DNA of 64,000 nucleotides from Glandiceps talaboti (taxonomy: Eukaryota > Hemichordata > Enteropneusta > Spengelidae). Location: positions 9,835,001 through 9,899,000 of the forward strand of contig NC_135556.1 of the NCBI RefSeq assembly GCF_964340395.1, read 5' to 3'. The position numbers and the translations under genes were made by a program. The stretch's first letter is position 1; every line of letters starts with the position of its first letter. The notes beneath the pieces were generated by a model. It saw nothing but the letters and a program-made list of their open reading frames with translations, was not told the DNA's origin and made no database searches. Below, one piece after another: positions 1 through 37,344 of this stretch.

Positions 1-1150
1 CATTACAGTCTGGGTATGTGTTCGTCTAGTTCACATATAATTATCGATTTTATGGTGATTTTATAAGATTTTATGTCGAGCCAAAGGACTATTTGTTTCT
101 ATTCAACCAGCTTCGATGTTATGTCCAGGTTAAAGTATCTCTTAGATAAATATTAAGAATTTGGAGATGCAATGCGGGAATTCCGTTTCGGAGATGTCAG
201 TCATACCAGATGTACCAAATTCGAGTTGAACTGTATATGTAATGCCGAGGTAAAGATTAATAGATTATTTGTTTAATTAAAACAATTTAATAATTGATAT
301 ATTTGATATTAACATATTAAGCACAACATGATATCTCACATCTGAGACGATAACAAAAGTATAGATAATCGACGTACAGTAAAGTTATTATTTCGGAAAT
401 TAAGGTAAAACTCACACTAAACACACTTTATTGAAAACATACTAAAACGCCGAATTGAAAACACGACAATGTGTGACAAATAGCTATAGTTGAATAGCAT
501 TCAAAGCTAACGCAGTACCAATACTAGTATTAGGTGTGCTTTACTCTTACACTGAAACTTCAAACATTACAAACTGAAGCGTCAAACATAACACTACTTA
601 AAGCTGTGTGCAACTGGAACGGTTCTGTTAAAAACTATGTTGTTAGATGTAAATAATGACTTTGTAAGTCGTAATATCGTATGGCATCAACAGATGAAAT
701 CACCCTTGGTAAACGTATTTGTGTAGTCGTATACATAACATGGTACAATAAAGCAAATGGATTTTTAGGTCCGCACCAGAAAATAAACGCCCCATGTGAT
801 CACAATTTTAATCTGTTACTATGCTACTTATGGATAAAATAATTAACTAATTAACATGTTCTAATTATTGGAATTTTAAGTAGTATATTGTTGGTTGTCT
901 GATTGAAGAAATAATACTCAAATTACAGCAAGTGAGTGTATAATTTGAATTTTTCCCTTTCAATCTACATTGTAGGTGAATGGTTCTATGAGTTAAATGA
1001 ACGTGTTACTGTTATGTAGATGTTGATATGACAGACCTCTACACCTGACATTTGTCTTTGGCCAGCTTCATAATGTACTGTATTATTAAATTGCGTAATA
1101 CATATGATTATTCTTATCTGCCATATGGAAAATTATGGATATTTCTCAGG
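1..1150. other. 5' flank of the glucosidase gene
   Basis: No gene, tRNA or recognisable repeat is seen here. The sequence is AT-rich with no long open frame. Distal regulatory sequence of the downstream gene could lie here, but no motif can be supported by eye. Confidence 0.5.
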
Positions 1151-1154
1151 AGTT

Positions 1155-1168
1155 TATTATATATATAC
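1155..1168 (+). promoter_or_regulatory. possible TATA-like element
   Basis: An alternating TA tract (TTATATATATA) lies about 55 bases before the ATG at 1221. This would suit a TATA box with a very short leader. The paralogous first exons in the downstream array have a cleaner TATAAATA about 80 bases before their ATG, which makes a TATA promoter plausible here. It may be only an AT-rich tract. Confidence 0.3.
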
Positions 1169-1220
1169 GGCATGTTTTGAGATTGCACATCACTGCTTTA
1201 AGGTGTTGCGAAGTTGCAAC

Positions 1221-27330
<26,110 letters not shown>

Positions 27331-27416
27331 CAATACGGATAGATTCACATACGTGTAGTAATGCAGTATAGAGAATGTCACCAAGCTGTTGAAAACAACT
27401 TATGAATAATAACAAT

Positions 27417-27422
27417 AATAAA
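27417..27422 (+). terminator. Polyadenylation signal of the glucosidase
   Basis: AATAAA lies 87 bases after the TAG at 27328-27330, followed by a T-rich stretch near 27455. It gives a short 3' UTR. Confidence 0.7.
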
Positions 27423-27513
27423 CGTATCGCAAATAATTTACAAGTTCCGTGTATTTTTGGTTTGTTTTTCTAGAACTGCTGTACAGTTAAACTATTATGT
27501 CAGCTGTGTGCCT

Positions 27514-27896
27514 GGATACTACAACTGCTGACATCAGACCATAGACGAACCGAACCTGTTACAAACAGTGAAAGTATACATTTGAGTTGGACCAATAACA
27601 CTTGGCACAGCATGTTGGAAGTACAGAGACTTGTATTACATTCCATCATTTGATAAGAACAGTTTTATGGCCTCTTTACATAATAGTTCACGTTCACAAA
27701 TTTCCAGTTCCCCTGGCATTCCATGTACACATAGAGAGACTACAAAACGGATTTTATCAAACCATGGTGTGTAATACAAGTCCCTTCTGTTCCAACCTGC
27801 TGTGCCAAGTATTATCAAGCCACTTCATTTGTTTACTTTCCCCGGGTTGCAACATGTTCCATTTGTCCATGGTCTGATGTCGGCAGTTGTATTAGT
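27514..27896. mobile_element. Long imperfect foldback element in the 3' flank
   Basis: The left arm (27514-27662; AACTGCTGACATCAGACCAT) pairs with the right arm (27745-27896), whose complement reads AACTGCCGACATCAGACCAT. The shared inner segment CTTGGCACAGCA... continues to TTGATAA. The loop is about 80 bases. The two frames reported across it mirror each other because of the palindrome. Non-autonomous DNA element or old inverted duplication. Confidence 0.75.
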
Positions 27897-28104
27897 AAAG
27901 GGCTGCAGTTGTTTTGTTCTAGCAAAGTTTAACTTGTATACAAAAATATCCCTGTGTCTTTAGATTTATTCTGGTATGATTTCTAGTTACGCAATTATCA
28001 TCTCATATTGATGAGATTAGTAAACGCACAATATTGTATATAATAAAACTTGAAATAGACTCGGTTTGACCTTTGCCCTAAAATGGCGTCCTGGGTGTTA
28101 TATA

Positions 28105-28503
28105 TTCCTATTCAAATCAGATCGAAAAATTCCCTACATATCTTTAGGAAATCTCTGAAACAATATTTAGTAGAGCAGTACAGGTGATTAAATTGTAAAC
28201 TTACAGATGTATAGACTTTTCGTTTATTGTATTAGACTTTTTCATGTAGTAAAAATGATTTTTGTGTGTACATGTATATGTATATGTATATGTATGTGTG
28301 ATATATATTTTTTTCTCCCAGTTTTGTTTTCAGTCATCTTAATGACTGAACCCTCTTAATGTTTTCATTCGCAATATACAATGTCGGGGATCAGGCTACA
28401 CTAGCTGTAAGCTATTTCTTGACTCCCCATTTACCCTTCTCTCTTTTGATTGTTTTGTTACCAATATTTTGTAATCAATTTTATACGCTTGGGTAAATAA
28501 ACC
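28105..28503 (+). mobile_element. LINE 3' end, plus strand
   Basis: The last codons of an RT-type ORF (FRKSLKQYLVEQYR, then TGA at about 28187) are followed by a 3' UTR that ends TTGGGTAAATAAA. The segment TAGCTGTAAGCTA and the ending match the minus-strand copy at 28717. Confidence 0.75.
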
Positions 28504-28716
28504 ACTTATATATTATGTTACTCCCATACATAGGTAATTATATATTGTGCAGTTGAAGATGTTAAGAACATATTCTCTTCAAAGATATCAACATATTTAT
28601 GGTGATATTTGAAGGAAATGCAGTAGGACAAAGCGACTACATGTGTGACGTTCTCTAGTATGTATCCATGCTTTATCTAGTTTGTATATATATAGTATAT
28701 ATAGTATATAGCATTT

Positions 28717-29625
28717 TTTATTTACCCAAAAGCACAAATGAACATTACAGGTACACATACAAAAATACTATTTCGTGGGTAAATAGGGGAATCGGGATTT
28801 AGCTTACAGCTATTCAAGCCTGTCCCCTACCATAGTTATATACAATGTTTGACAGCAAAGTGATATAGCAAAAGGAAATACATAGTACCTCGGAGTTCAT
28901 AGTACTTATGAAGAACATACGGTAACAATAAATTGTACAGTGGTTTAATTTACTCTTCTAGAAGAAATTGTTTATAAGATCGCTTAAATTCGTTTAGCGT
29001 ATTGATACATCTTATGTTGACAGGGATGCTATTCCAGATTTTTGCCCCTGAGAAGGAGAAAGAAAACTGACCTGAGTTTGTTCTGGCATAATATGGATAA
29101 ATATTTTGATATGAACAGAGTCTTGTATTGTAGTTATGGTGTGAAGGTTCAAAATAATCATACAAAGTGTGTGGTGATAGTTGATGGATCAAGCCATAAA
29201 TAAAGGAACCTATCAAATATCTATGCAGTTTAAAAACATCTAGAATATTCAACTGAGCAAACAAAGGAGATGAGTGATCCGTTGGAGATTTAAACAAAAC
29301 TGTTCGAACAATCATTTTCTGTGACATTAATATACTATTTAGATGTGATGAATAAGTGTTACCCCAAACCTCAAGGCCATAGTTGATATGGGGGAGTATG
29401 AATGTGTTGTACAAGAGTAGTAAAATGTGTAATGGTAATATATGTCTAAGTCTATACAAAATCCCACACTTTATTCTGATTAGCTTGTTTACCTTTTCGA
29501 TGTGGTCGGACCAAGAGAGATGTTTGTCTAAAGTAATTCCCACAAAGGTGACAACATCCTCCTCCTTGATGCTTTTGCCTTGTAATGTGATATCACCAAT
29601 CAAATTTACTTTCTTTTTGCGCCTC
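28717..29625 (-). mobile_element. LINE 3' part, minus strand (RT thumb and 3' UTR)
   Basis: The open frame at 28950-29603 encodes the C-terminal end of a non-LTR RT: FVGITLDKHLSWSDHI, CGILYRLRHILP, YNTFILPHINYGLEVWGNTY, AKIWNSIPVNI. The catalytic palm is absent, so the copy is 5' truncated. Its 3' UTR ends TTGGGTAAATAAA, facing the plus-strand copy tail to tail. Confidence 0.85.
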
Positions 29626-29801
29626 TAAATACGATAAAATTTGATTTTTCACTATTTATCGTCAATTTGTTTGTTTGTATATGAAACGTATCATCCGATA
29701 TCTGATGTATTAATACGGCTCGAATTGTTATTCATCTCTAGTTCCTTCGTATATTGTCGTTATTTCTTCTGTAAGGAAGAGATGTATTTAGTGGGTGGAA
29801 A

Positions 29802-29802
<1 letters not shown>

Positions 29803-29839
<37 letters not shown>

Positions 29840-29840
29840 T
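29803..29840. repeat. (GT)n microsatellite at the edge of U0
   Basis: Matches the (CA)n tract at 24124 in the related repeat on the other strand. Confidence 0.85.
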
Positions 29841-30937
29841 GTCTGTGTCATCGTTTTCTCCAAAACGGCTGGCTCAATTCAAACAAAATTTTGTACACAT
29901 GTTCCGTAGGGGAAGGGCAAGAACTGATTAGGTTTTGGTAAACATGCCATGGATATTAATGAGCAATTTTTGTAATTAATAGTTTCGGTAATTAGGCTAT
30001 ATCTCACGAATGCATGCTCTAAATTTATTCTAACTTGGTACACACATTTGCGATACCAAAGCGCACCTGTCCTGAAAATATTACTAATGTAGCTTATAGT
30101 TTTAATAAGTTATTGGCATATTTTCGGTAGGCCATCAAAAAGATTAAAAAAAATAGTTTCTGGTCAGGAAATGTTCTCTAAAGTGGTGCGACTTTATCAC
30201 CATTTTCTAAAAAACGACTCGCCCAATTCATTTATTGCATGTGTTCCATATGGCAGTGACAAGAACTGATTGGGTTTCGGTAAACATCCCATGAATATTA
30301 ACTCTATGAACAGACAATCATACTTCTCATAGGGTTCCTGTCTAAAGAGCTTTATACATGTGAAGCAATTGATTTGAGACAGCAATTTACCAGATACACT
30401 TAAAATTACTGTAAATGTAACAAGTAAAATTAACTATGCAGTGGGCTGTATTGTGCTTTGAGAATCTACGGTGAGTGCTATGCTACAACGTTCTATAAAG
30501 CTTCACATTACATGTTGGTCAGGAGATCACTAACAGCAATGGGCAAATAGCAATGAATGAGAAAAAATAACTTATTGCATATGTTCTGTTGTATTCCAAC
30601 AATTGTCTGTAGGACCGACAATCTCAAACCTTTTCCCTTATGGAAGGCATTTGGTTTAAATCTGGTTTTCGATTTGTTTTTGTTCGGGAATGAGCGCCTC
30701 CTTCTACAGGCAGTGTAGTAAGAATATTGATAATTTTGTAAACACAAAATGTCAAATTCATAGTTTAAGCTGACCTACGGGCAACAATTCACCGCCTTTC
30801 GCTATTTTTAATAACAGATATTCACAACTTACCCAAAATTTGATAAAATTACAAAATGAACTACAGTAACTGTGAACTTGTACATGAATCATATTGTTAG
30901 GCTGCGCAAACCATGCGTGCAGGGGATGTTGGGAATT

Positions 30938-30945
30938 TATAAATA
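30938..30945 (+). promoter_or_regulatory. TATA box of the trefoil exon, U0
   Basis: TATAAATA, 81 bases before the ATG at 31026. It is conserved at the same place in U1 (37092), U2 (42900), U3 (48711), U4 (54504) and U5 (60319). Confidence 0.45.
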
Positions 30946-31025
30946 TCTCTCAGAGTCAAACCTGGGTATTGATATTTGTGAACGTGATAATCCCATGTCA
31001 CTCTTGGTAGTGTGTGACGTGGAAG

Positions 31026-31189
31026 ATGACAAGCTATCACAGCTGTCAGACAGTGGTATGTACCCTGTTGTTGGTAATTGGTAGCACATACGGGATAAAA
31101 CCCAATGAATGTCCGACAGACATACTGGAGAAGGACAGACATGACTGCCATCCTGAACCAGGGTCGACTGAAATAAATTGCTGGAATAG
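31026..31189 (+). CDS. Exon-1 paralogue, U0: signal peptide and half trefoil
   Basis: The 55-codon frame begins MTSYHSCQTVV with a hydrophobic core (CTLLLVIGS) and a half trefoil (NECPTD...DCHPEP...CWNR). Like glucosidase exon 1 it ends in phase 2 at AG|GTAAAAG. No downstream exon able to finish a protein is present in the unit, so this is a remnant that could be transcribed but probably gives nothing useful. Confidence 0.7.
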
Positions 31190-31936
31190 GTAAAAGACTT
31201 CAACCGATAAACTTTAGACCTTTAAAATTGAAGCATTTGGGTTTGTATGAAAACAGGACTCTAAAAGCATAGAATAAGTTCATTAACATTGATGCCTGTT
31301 GAGTTTGTTCCAATGTCTGATTATCATGGGCCTCTGATGGGTTGAAAGATATTATTATATTTTCTTGTATAATAACTCGTTGAGAACAATTAATACTTTG
31401 ACTTTGTGTCCAAACTGACGACGCCAAGTTCAATGTACTCTTAGGAATCGTACAAGAGACTTCATATACGGTTTAGTATTTACCTTGAAGTTACGTGGGG
31501 TAGGAAGCTATTGAAGTTTTAAAAAACCCAATTCTGCTCTGATGTGATTATCAATACATGCCTTAAATGATTAATTGATGATGTAGTAAAAAGCCTTTCT
31601 AGTAAACTGTTCTCAATGGCTACAACACGCTGACTGAAAAACCTATTTACGTATATCTAATCTGGATCTGTCCTTAATAATTTCAAACTGTGTCCTCTTG
31701 TTGTCAAAGTAGATACTTTAAAAAACACAACAGGATCGACGAGTTTGTAGTAGTTTTTGTACAGAAACTTTGATCGCATGTATTTCTTGGATGGTGTTCG
31801 ACATGTAAAATAACACTCGGAGAGTTTCCAACTTTATATTCTCAAAGAAAATTAATGCCAGGTTTCCATATCATAACACTTGGCTTGACCATTATTTGGA
31901 ATATTGATTGTTTAATGCTAAAGGAATTGAACTTAG

Positions 31937-32139
31937 TCTGAAACGTTCGGAGCTGGTGTTTCTTCAACACAGACCCAGCACAATATGGTGACTGTCCAAC
32001 ATATCAACATCCTAAGGACCGTGTAGATTGTCACTCTGATTGCTGCTCCACACAAACTTCGTGCGAAGCCAGAGGTCGAGGGTGCGATTGGTGTGAGACT
32101 GTGTATGAAAATGCTGTTTCGTGTTTCTTTCCTGACGAA
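31937..32139 (+). pseudogene. Exon-2 paralogue, U0 (broken trefoil exon)
   Basis: The 5' part is deleted and out of frame (the GCTWCE part of trefoil 1 is lost). The second trefoil is readable (CPTY...RVDCHSD...CEARGRGCDWCE...CFF) with an extra Arg-Gly and PWCF changed to VSCF. It keeps the phase-1 donor. About 70 nt are the same as in glucosidase exon 2. Confidence 0.8.
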
Positions 32140-32271
32140 GGTAGGTTGCGGAGCACTCAACTATTAGTATTACGGAACCGTTTGTGTAAAAAATGTGACA
32201 ATGTCATGAAGTAACTGTTATCGTAAACTGAAATCGTCAACCCAGCAAGCTGATTGCCATGAAAAATATTT

Positions 32272-32344
32272 TGGAGAATCCGGGCATCGATCCCGGTACC
32301 TCTAGCATGCAAAGCGAGCGCTCTACCATCTGAGCTAATTCCCC
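32272..32344 (-). tRNA. tRNA-Ala(TGC), U0
   Basis: Same body as the intron tRNA-Ala genes but anticodon TGC. The anticodon stem has the C29-U41 mismatch; the acceptor and T stems pair. Confidence 0.8.
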
Positions 32345-33120
32345 TTCTTGGGTTCAATCAAGGAGGCTAAAATTCTTTGATTCGACTGAAGAATAGAAAA
32401 CGAGACAAATAAACATCATTGTCATCAAACGTGATATGAATGACAGAAAAGAGTACACGATAAATTAGTTTAGCAGCATTTTATCACACTTGGTAAAACT
32501 TTAGAGAATATTTCATATGAACTCTAAGTTACTTTAGAGAATATTTCATATGAACTGACAGCAAAACTGATCATGTTATGCCACTCTTGGTCATGTGACC
32601 TATTGTTTCTCTCGTACATTTAGTTTTGAAAACCAACGTATTTATATGTTAATATAACACCTTTAACAGTTTTATTGAAATTTAAATCTACTCTACACAA
32701 CAACACAACACAGTGGATGGTGGGTAAAGGTCAACTTTTTTGTAGTTGACAATAAACAATTGTGCTGTACATAGAAATAAAAAGACACAAAAAAAGTTAC
32801 TGCATATTGGATCTATAGAAATAGTAATACAGTTATGTAATATACCATGTGACAGCAGCCTCTTTCTAACATTTTCCGATAGACAGTAAATTCAGCCTTA
32901 AGACTAATTACGACGTTTCCGTTGCTTCTAAAATGAGGAACTGGAGGTTCCATCGTTTTCTTTTTATTTATTTTCTTTTTTCTTTTATTTTCATTGATGT
33001 AGTTTTCATCACGTCATAGAAAGTCGATTTGATTAGATTTGTAATTTAAATAGTTCCATCCGCATTTTGTTTTCATGCGAATTAGAAATTGTCGACTATG
33101 TTTAATTAAAATGGGATTTC
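32345..33120. repeat. Subrepeat A of U0
   Basis: A spacer of about 770 bp 5' of the tRNA-Ala(TGC). It is homologous to the spacer after the CGC gene (33792-34540, subrepeat B) and to intron 19 at 21660-22410. The A/B pair is the substrate for the deletion seen in U5. Confidence 0.85.
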
Positions 33121-33184
33121 ATTATTATGGTTGTGTCTTTTGATGACTATTACCATATACTGTCAAACCCTTAAAAAAGTACTA

Positions 33185-33191
33185 CGTCCCT

Positions 33192-33252
<61 letters not shown>

Positions 33253-33258
33253 AGAGAC
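33185..33258 (-). tRNA. tRNA-Asn(GTT), U0
   Basis: Intact, with the normal T stem (not the variant of 21047) and T6 terminator. Confidence 0.93.
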
Positions 33259-33585
33259 GGTTTGCTACTGTCAAAATTGTTAGTATTCACTTCGAACAGT
33301 GTTGATCACTATAAAATATGCTAATGCCAGACAAATGACATGTGTGACATATACGTATGACGTACTTGACGTCTATGACAATGAGGAATTGTGATAGAAA
33401 CTTTCTTCTGGTTTAATATACCAGTTTATGACGATGACGATGACAATGAAAATAATCATATTAAACTACAATTACCTCTAAAAAAAACCCTTTCCTTTGA
33501 TTCGTCCTAAGTTCATTCTATTTTCATTTCATCTCATTTTCTCAGAAGTATATTCCTCACGTTTTGTCTCCGATGAAAAAGTGGA

Positions 33586-33630
<45 letters not shown>

Positions 33631-33718
33631 GAAAAAATCATCTTGTGACGTCATGATTTGAAATCGGAAATTTGTATTAAATTGTTTTGCCATGATAAAA
33701 AATATACAAAATATATAT

Positions 33719-33791
33719 TGGAGAATCAGGGCCTCGATCCCGGGACCTCTAGCATGCGAAGCGAGCGCTCTACCAGCTGAGCTAATTCTCC
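33719..33791 (-). tRNA. tRNA-Ala(CGC), U0
   Basis: Anticodon CGC. The acceptor stem GGAGAAT/ATTCTCC pairs perfectly, but the anticodon stem (C29-U41) and T stem (C50-U64) each have a mismatch. It may be a weak gene or a pseudogene. Confidence 0.7.
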
Positions 33792-35317
33792 TTCTGGGGG
33801 TCAATCACGAAAAGGCTAAGATGCTTTGATTCGACTGAAGAATAGAAGACTAGACAAATAAACATCATTGTCATCAAACGTGAATTACAGAAAAGAGTAC
33901 ACGATAAATTAGTTTAGCAGCATTTTATCACACTTGGTAAAACTTGTATTTTGTTACTTTAGAGAATATTTCATATGAACTGACAGCAAAACTGTCATGT
34001 TATGCCACTCTTGGTCATGTGACCTATTGTTTCACTCGTACATTTAGTTTTGAAAACCAACGTATTTATATGTTAATATATCACCTTTACCAGTTTTATT
34101 GAAATTTAAATTTACTCTACACAACAACACAACACAGTGGTTGGGGGTATAGGTCAACTTTTTTGTAGTTGACAATAAACAATTGTGCTGTACATAGAAA
34201 TAAAAAGACACAAAAAAAGTTGCTGCATATTGGATCTATAGAAATAGTAATACAGTTATGTAATATACCATGTGACAGCAGCCTCTGTCTAACATTGTCC
34301 GATAGACAGTAAATTCAGCCTTAAGACGAATTACGATGTTTCCATTGCTTCTAAAATGAGGAACTGGAGGTTCCATCGTTTTCTTTTTATTTATTTTCTT
34401 TTTTCTTTTATTTTCATTGATGTAGTTTTCATCACGTCATAGAGAGTCGATTTGATTAGATATGTAATTTAAATAGTTCCATCTGCATTTTGTTTTCATG
34501 CCAATTAGAAATTGTCGACTATGTTTAATTAAAATGGGATTTAATTAAGAATGTGGTGTTCCATCCAACTTTATTCTAATAAATTAAAAGCGTCAACTAG
34601 ATTTAATTGAAAAGTATGATTTTTCAAGAATTCGCCAGTAATAATGAGTGGTTTGTCACCCTGCTCATTAAATATGGCAATAATTAGACTTTCAATTTCA
34701 CCATGACTGCACAAAAATGGTGAATTTTTAGCGTTTTGAATGAGACTGTAATAACCTTCAAAAAATTGTCGATTCAGAAATGTTTGAATGTCTACACACT
34801 TCAAACCTAGAGAAAAGTTTTGTAATATCGAAGGTTATTTTCCACTAGATCTAAAAAACGGCTGGCTCAATTCAAACAAAATCTTGTACACATGTTCCGT
34901 AGGGTAAGGGCAAGAACTGATTAGGTTTTGGTAAACATCCCATGAATATTAAATAGCAATTTTTGTAATTAATGGTTTTCGGTAATTAGGCTATATCTCA
35001 AGAATGCACTCTTTAAATTTATTCTAACTTGGTACATACATTTGCGATTCCAAAGCGCACCTGTCCTGAAAATATTACTAATGTAGCTTTTAGTTTCAAT
35101 AAGTTATTGGCATATTTTCGGTAGGCCATCAAAAAGATTTTAAAAGAAAATAGTTTCTGGTCAGGAAATGTTGTCTAAAGTGGTGCGACTTTATCACTAT
35201 TTTCTAAAAAACGATTCGCCCAATTCAAATGACATTTATTGCATGTGTCCCATAGGGTAGTGACAAGAACTGATTAAGTTTTGGTAAACATCCCATGAAT
35301 ATTAACTCTATGAACAG

Positions 35318-36694
35318 GCATTATTCCCACCCTATGGAAAAACATCAACCGTCGTGCCTATCCCTAAAATTCCATCCCCAACAGAGTTAAATCACTATAG
35401 ACCGGTAGCGCCTACCTCTCTTATTATGAAATGTCTAGAAAGAGTGATTCTTTCTAACCTTCTCCCTCATGTTCAGTCAAAACTCGATTCAAACCAGTTT
35501 GCTTATCAACGCAGGAAAGGTACAGATGATGCGATTGCCTGTCTTCTCCAGATAGTGCTAGAACACATAGATACAGCGGGAAATTATGCTAGGGTCTTAT
35601 TTATAGATTTCAGCTCAGCTTTTAAAACCATACAGCGTCACATTATGAAACAGAAATTACTGAAGCTTGATATCCCCTCTGTGATCATTCATTGGGTTTA
35701 TAATTTCCTTAGTGATAGACACCAGTGTGTTAAGGTTGGTGAATCAAAATCTACTATGCTCACCACTAATACTGGCGCACCACAAGGCTGCGTTTTTAAG
35801 CCCGTTTTTATTTATTATGTACACAAATGATTGTCAGAGCATTGATTCTAGTAGTTTACTTTTTAAATTTTCTGATGATGCTGCCATACTTGCTCTCCTG
35901 AACGATGCAGACTCTGTGAAGGTATATAGAAGTTCAGTCACACATTTTTCTGAGTGGTGTACTACAAATTTTGTGGAGCTAAATGTGTCCAAAACAAAAG
36001 AGATAACCATTGACTTTCATCGAAATGCAGTGCTTGTTTTTAATTGTGATTAATGGTGAGTCTGTTGAACAGATGGTGTCTTACAAATATCTTGGTTTGA
36101 ACCTTGACAATAAACTCTCATTTACACATCATACTACAGCCGTCAAAAAAGAAATGCCAACAGCATTTACACGTGCTTTGCAGGTTGCGCTCTTTCAACA
36201 TAGATGCTAAACTGCTTCTTCTGCTCTATTGCCACATTATTGAACCTCTTTTAACTTATTGCAACAACTGTTATTTCCCTCTACTCTCTGTTGTCAATCG
36301 AAATAGGCTTCTGGACATTTCTTTCACTGCTGCTAAAATTGTGGGCTTGCCTACTCCTGCTCTCTCCGATCTTACTGGTCGTGCAATATTGCGCAAGGCA
36401 CGTGTGATTGCTGTTGATGACAAACATCCACTTTATGCATATTTTGATATTCTCCCATCTGGCCGAAGGTACCGCTGTCTCAAATGCTCCAAAGTTCTTT
36501 ACAGCAAGAGTTTTGTCCCGTCAGCCATCAGATTGTTAAATCATTGCTAAGTTGTATTTGTGTACTAGTGTATTTGTATTTGTATTTGTATTTGTATTTG
36601 TATTTGTATTTGTATTTGTGTCATCTGGACTTTTGTGAGTTGTATACTACATATCCTTGAGGACAAATAAATAAATAATAATAATTATTATACT
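35318..36694 (+). mobile_element. LINE RT fragment, U1
   Basis: CR1/L2-like non-LTR RT: STVVPIPKI, LNHYRPVA, VLFIDFSSAFKTI (motif A), GAPQGCV (motif B), FSDDAAI (motif C; Ser in place of the usual Ala), then thumb and LPSGRRYRCL. The frame is broken just after motif B and twice later, so no active enzyme is made. The 3' end has an (ATTTGT)n tract and ACAAATAAATAA. 5' truncated; it replaces 227 bp that U0 still has. Confidence 0.9.
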
Positions 36695-37180
36695 GGGCAA
36701 ATAGCAATGAATGAGACAAAATAACTTATTGCATATGTTCTGTTGTATTCCAACAATTGTCTGTAAGACCGACAATCTCAAAACTTTTCCCTTATGGAAG
36801 GCATTTGGTTTAAATCTGGTTTTCAATTTGTTTTTGTTCGGGAATGAGCGCCTCCTTCTACAGGCAGTGTAGTAAGAATATTGATAATTTTGTAAACACA
36901 AAATGTCAAATTCATAGTGTAAGCTGACCTACAGGCAACAATTCACCATCTTTCGCTATTTTTATTAACAGATATTCACAACTTACCCAAAATTTGATAA
37001 AATTACAAAATGAACTACAGTAACTGTGAACTTGTACATGAATCATATTGTTAGGCTGCGCAAACCGTACACGCAGGGGATGTTGGGAATTTATAAATAT
37101 CTCTCAGAGTCAAACCTGGGTATTGATATTTGTGAACGTGATAACCCCCATGTCACTCTTGGTAGTGTGTGGCGTGGAAG

Positions 37181-37344
37181 ATGACAAGCTATCACAGCTG
37201 TCAGACAGTGGTATGTACCCTGTTGTTGGTAATTGGTAGCACATACAGGGTAACACCCAATGAATGTCCGACAGACATACCAGAGAAGGGCAGACATGAC
37301 TGCCATCCTGAACCAGGGTCGACTGAAATAAATTGCTGGAATAG
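37181..37344 (+). CDS. Exon-1 paralogue, U1
   Basis: Open like U0. The mature part differs at five codons from U0 (STYRVTPNECPTDIPEKGRHD), all amino-acid changing, and EKGR agrees with glucosidase exon 1. Confidence 0.65.

Larger units (their letters stand above)
29862..34852 (+). repeat. Array unit U0 (least altered copy)
   Basis: About 4.99 kb. It starts inside the 147-bp-monomer repeat family (AAAACGGCTGGCTC) and ends at AGATCT. It differs from later units in lacking the LINE fragment (227 bp at 30314-30540 present instead), in keeping about 359 bp (31345-31703) that the others have lost, and in many point differences. It is therefore the best view of the unit before amplification. Confidence 0.85.

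Noticed and set aside
27602-27877. Overlapping frames of 91 and 60 residues on opposite strands
   Set aside because: Both fall in the foldback element and mirror each other; neither shows a domain.
30508-30747. Minus-strand frame MCLQNYQYSYY... repeated in U0-U5
   Set aside because: It is conserved only because the units are recent copies. No domain was recognised, there is no splice or promoter context, and the end varies between units.
31933-32160. Minus-strand frames opposite the exon-2 copies (MSAPQPTFV..., MLRNLPSSG...)
   Set aside because: Shadows of the plus-strand trefoil exon remnant, whose Cys pattern matches the glucosidase exon.
32157-32357. Minus-strand frames starting MNPRRGISSDGRALALHARG in every unit
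   Set aside because: This is tRNA-Ala(TGC) and its flank read as protein.
33529-33804. Minus-strand frames starting MTPRRRISSAGRALASHARG with long Asp runs (also in U1-U4), and matching Ser-run frames
   Set aside because: The first part is tRNA-Ala(CGC) read as protein and the runs are the (ATC)n microsatellite. Length varies only with the tract.
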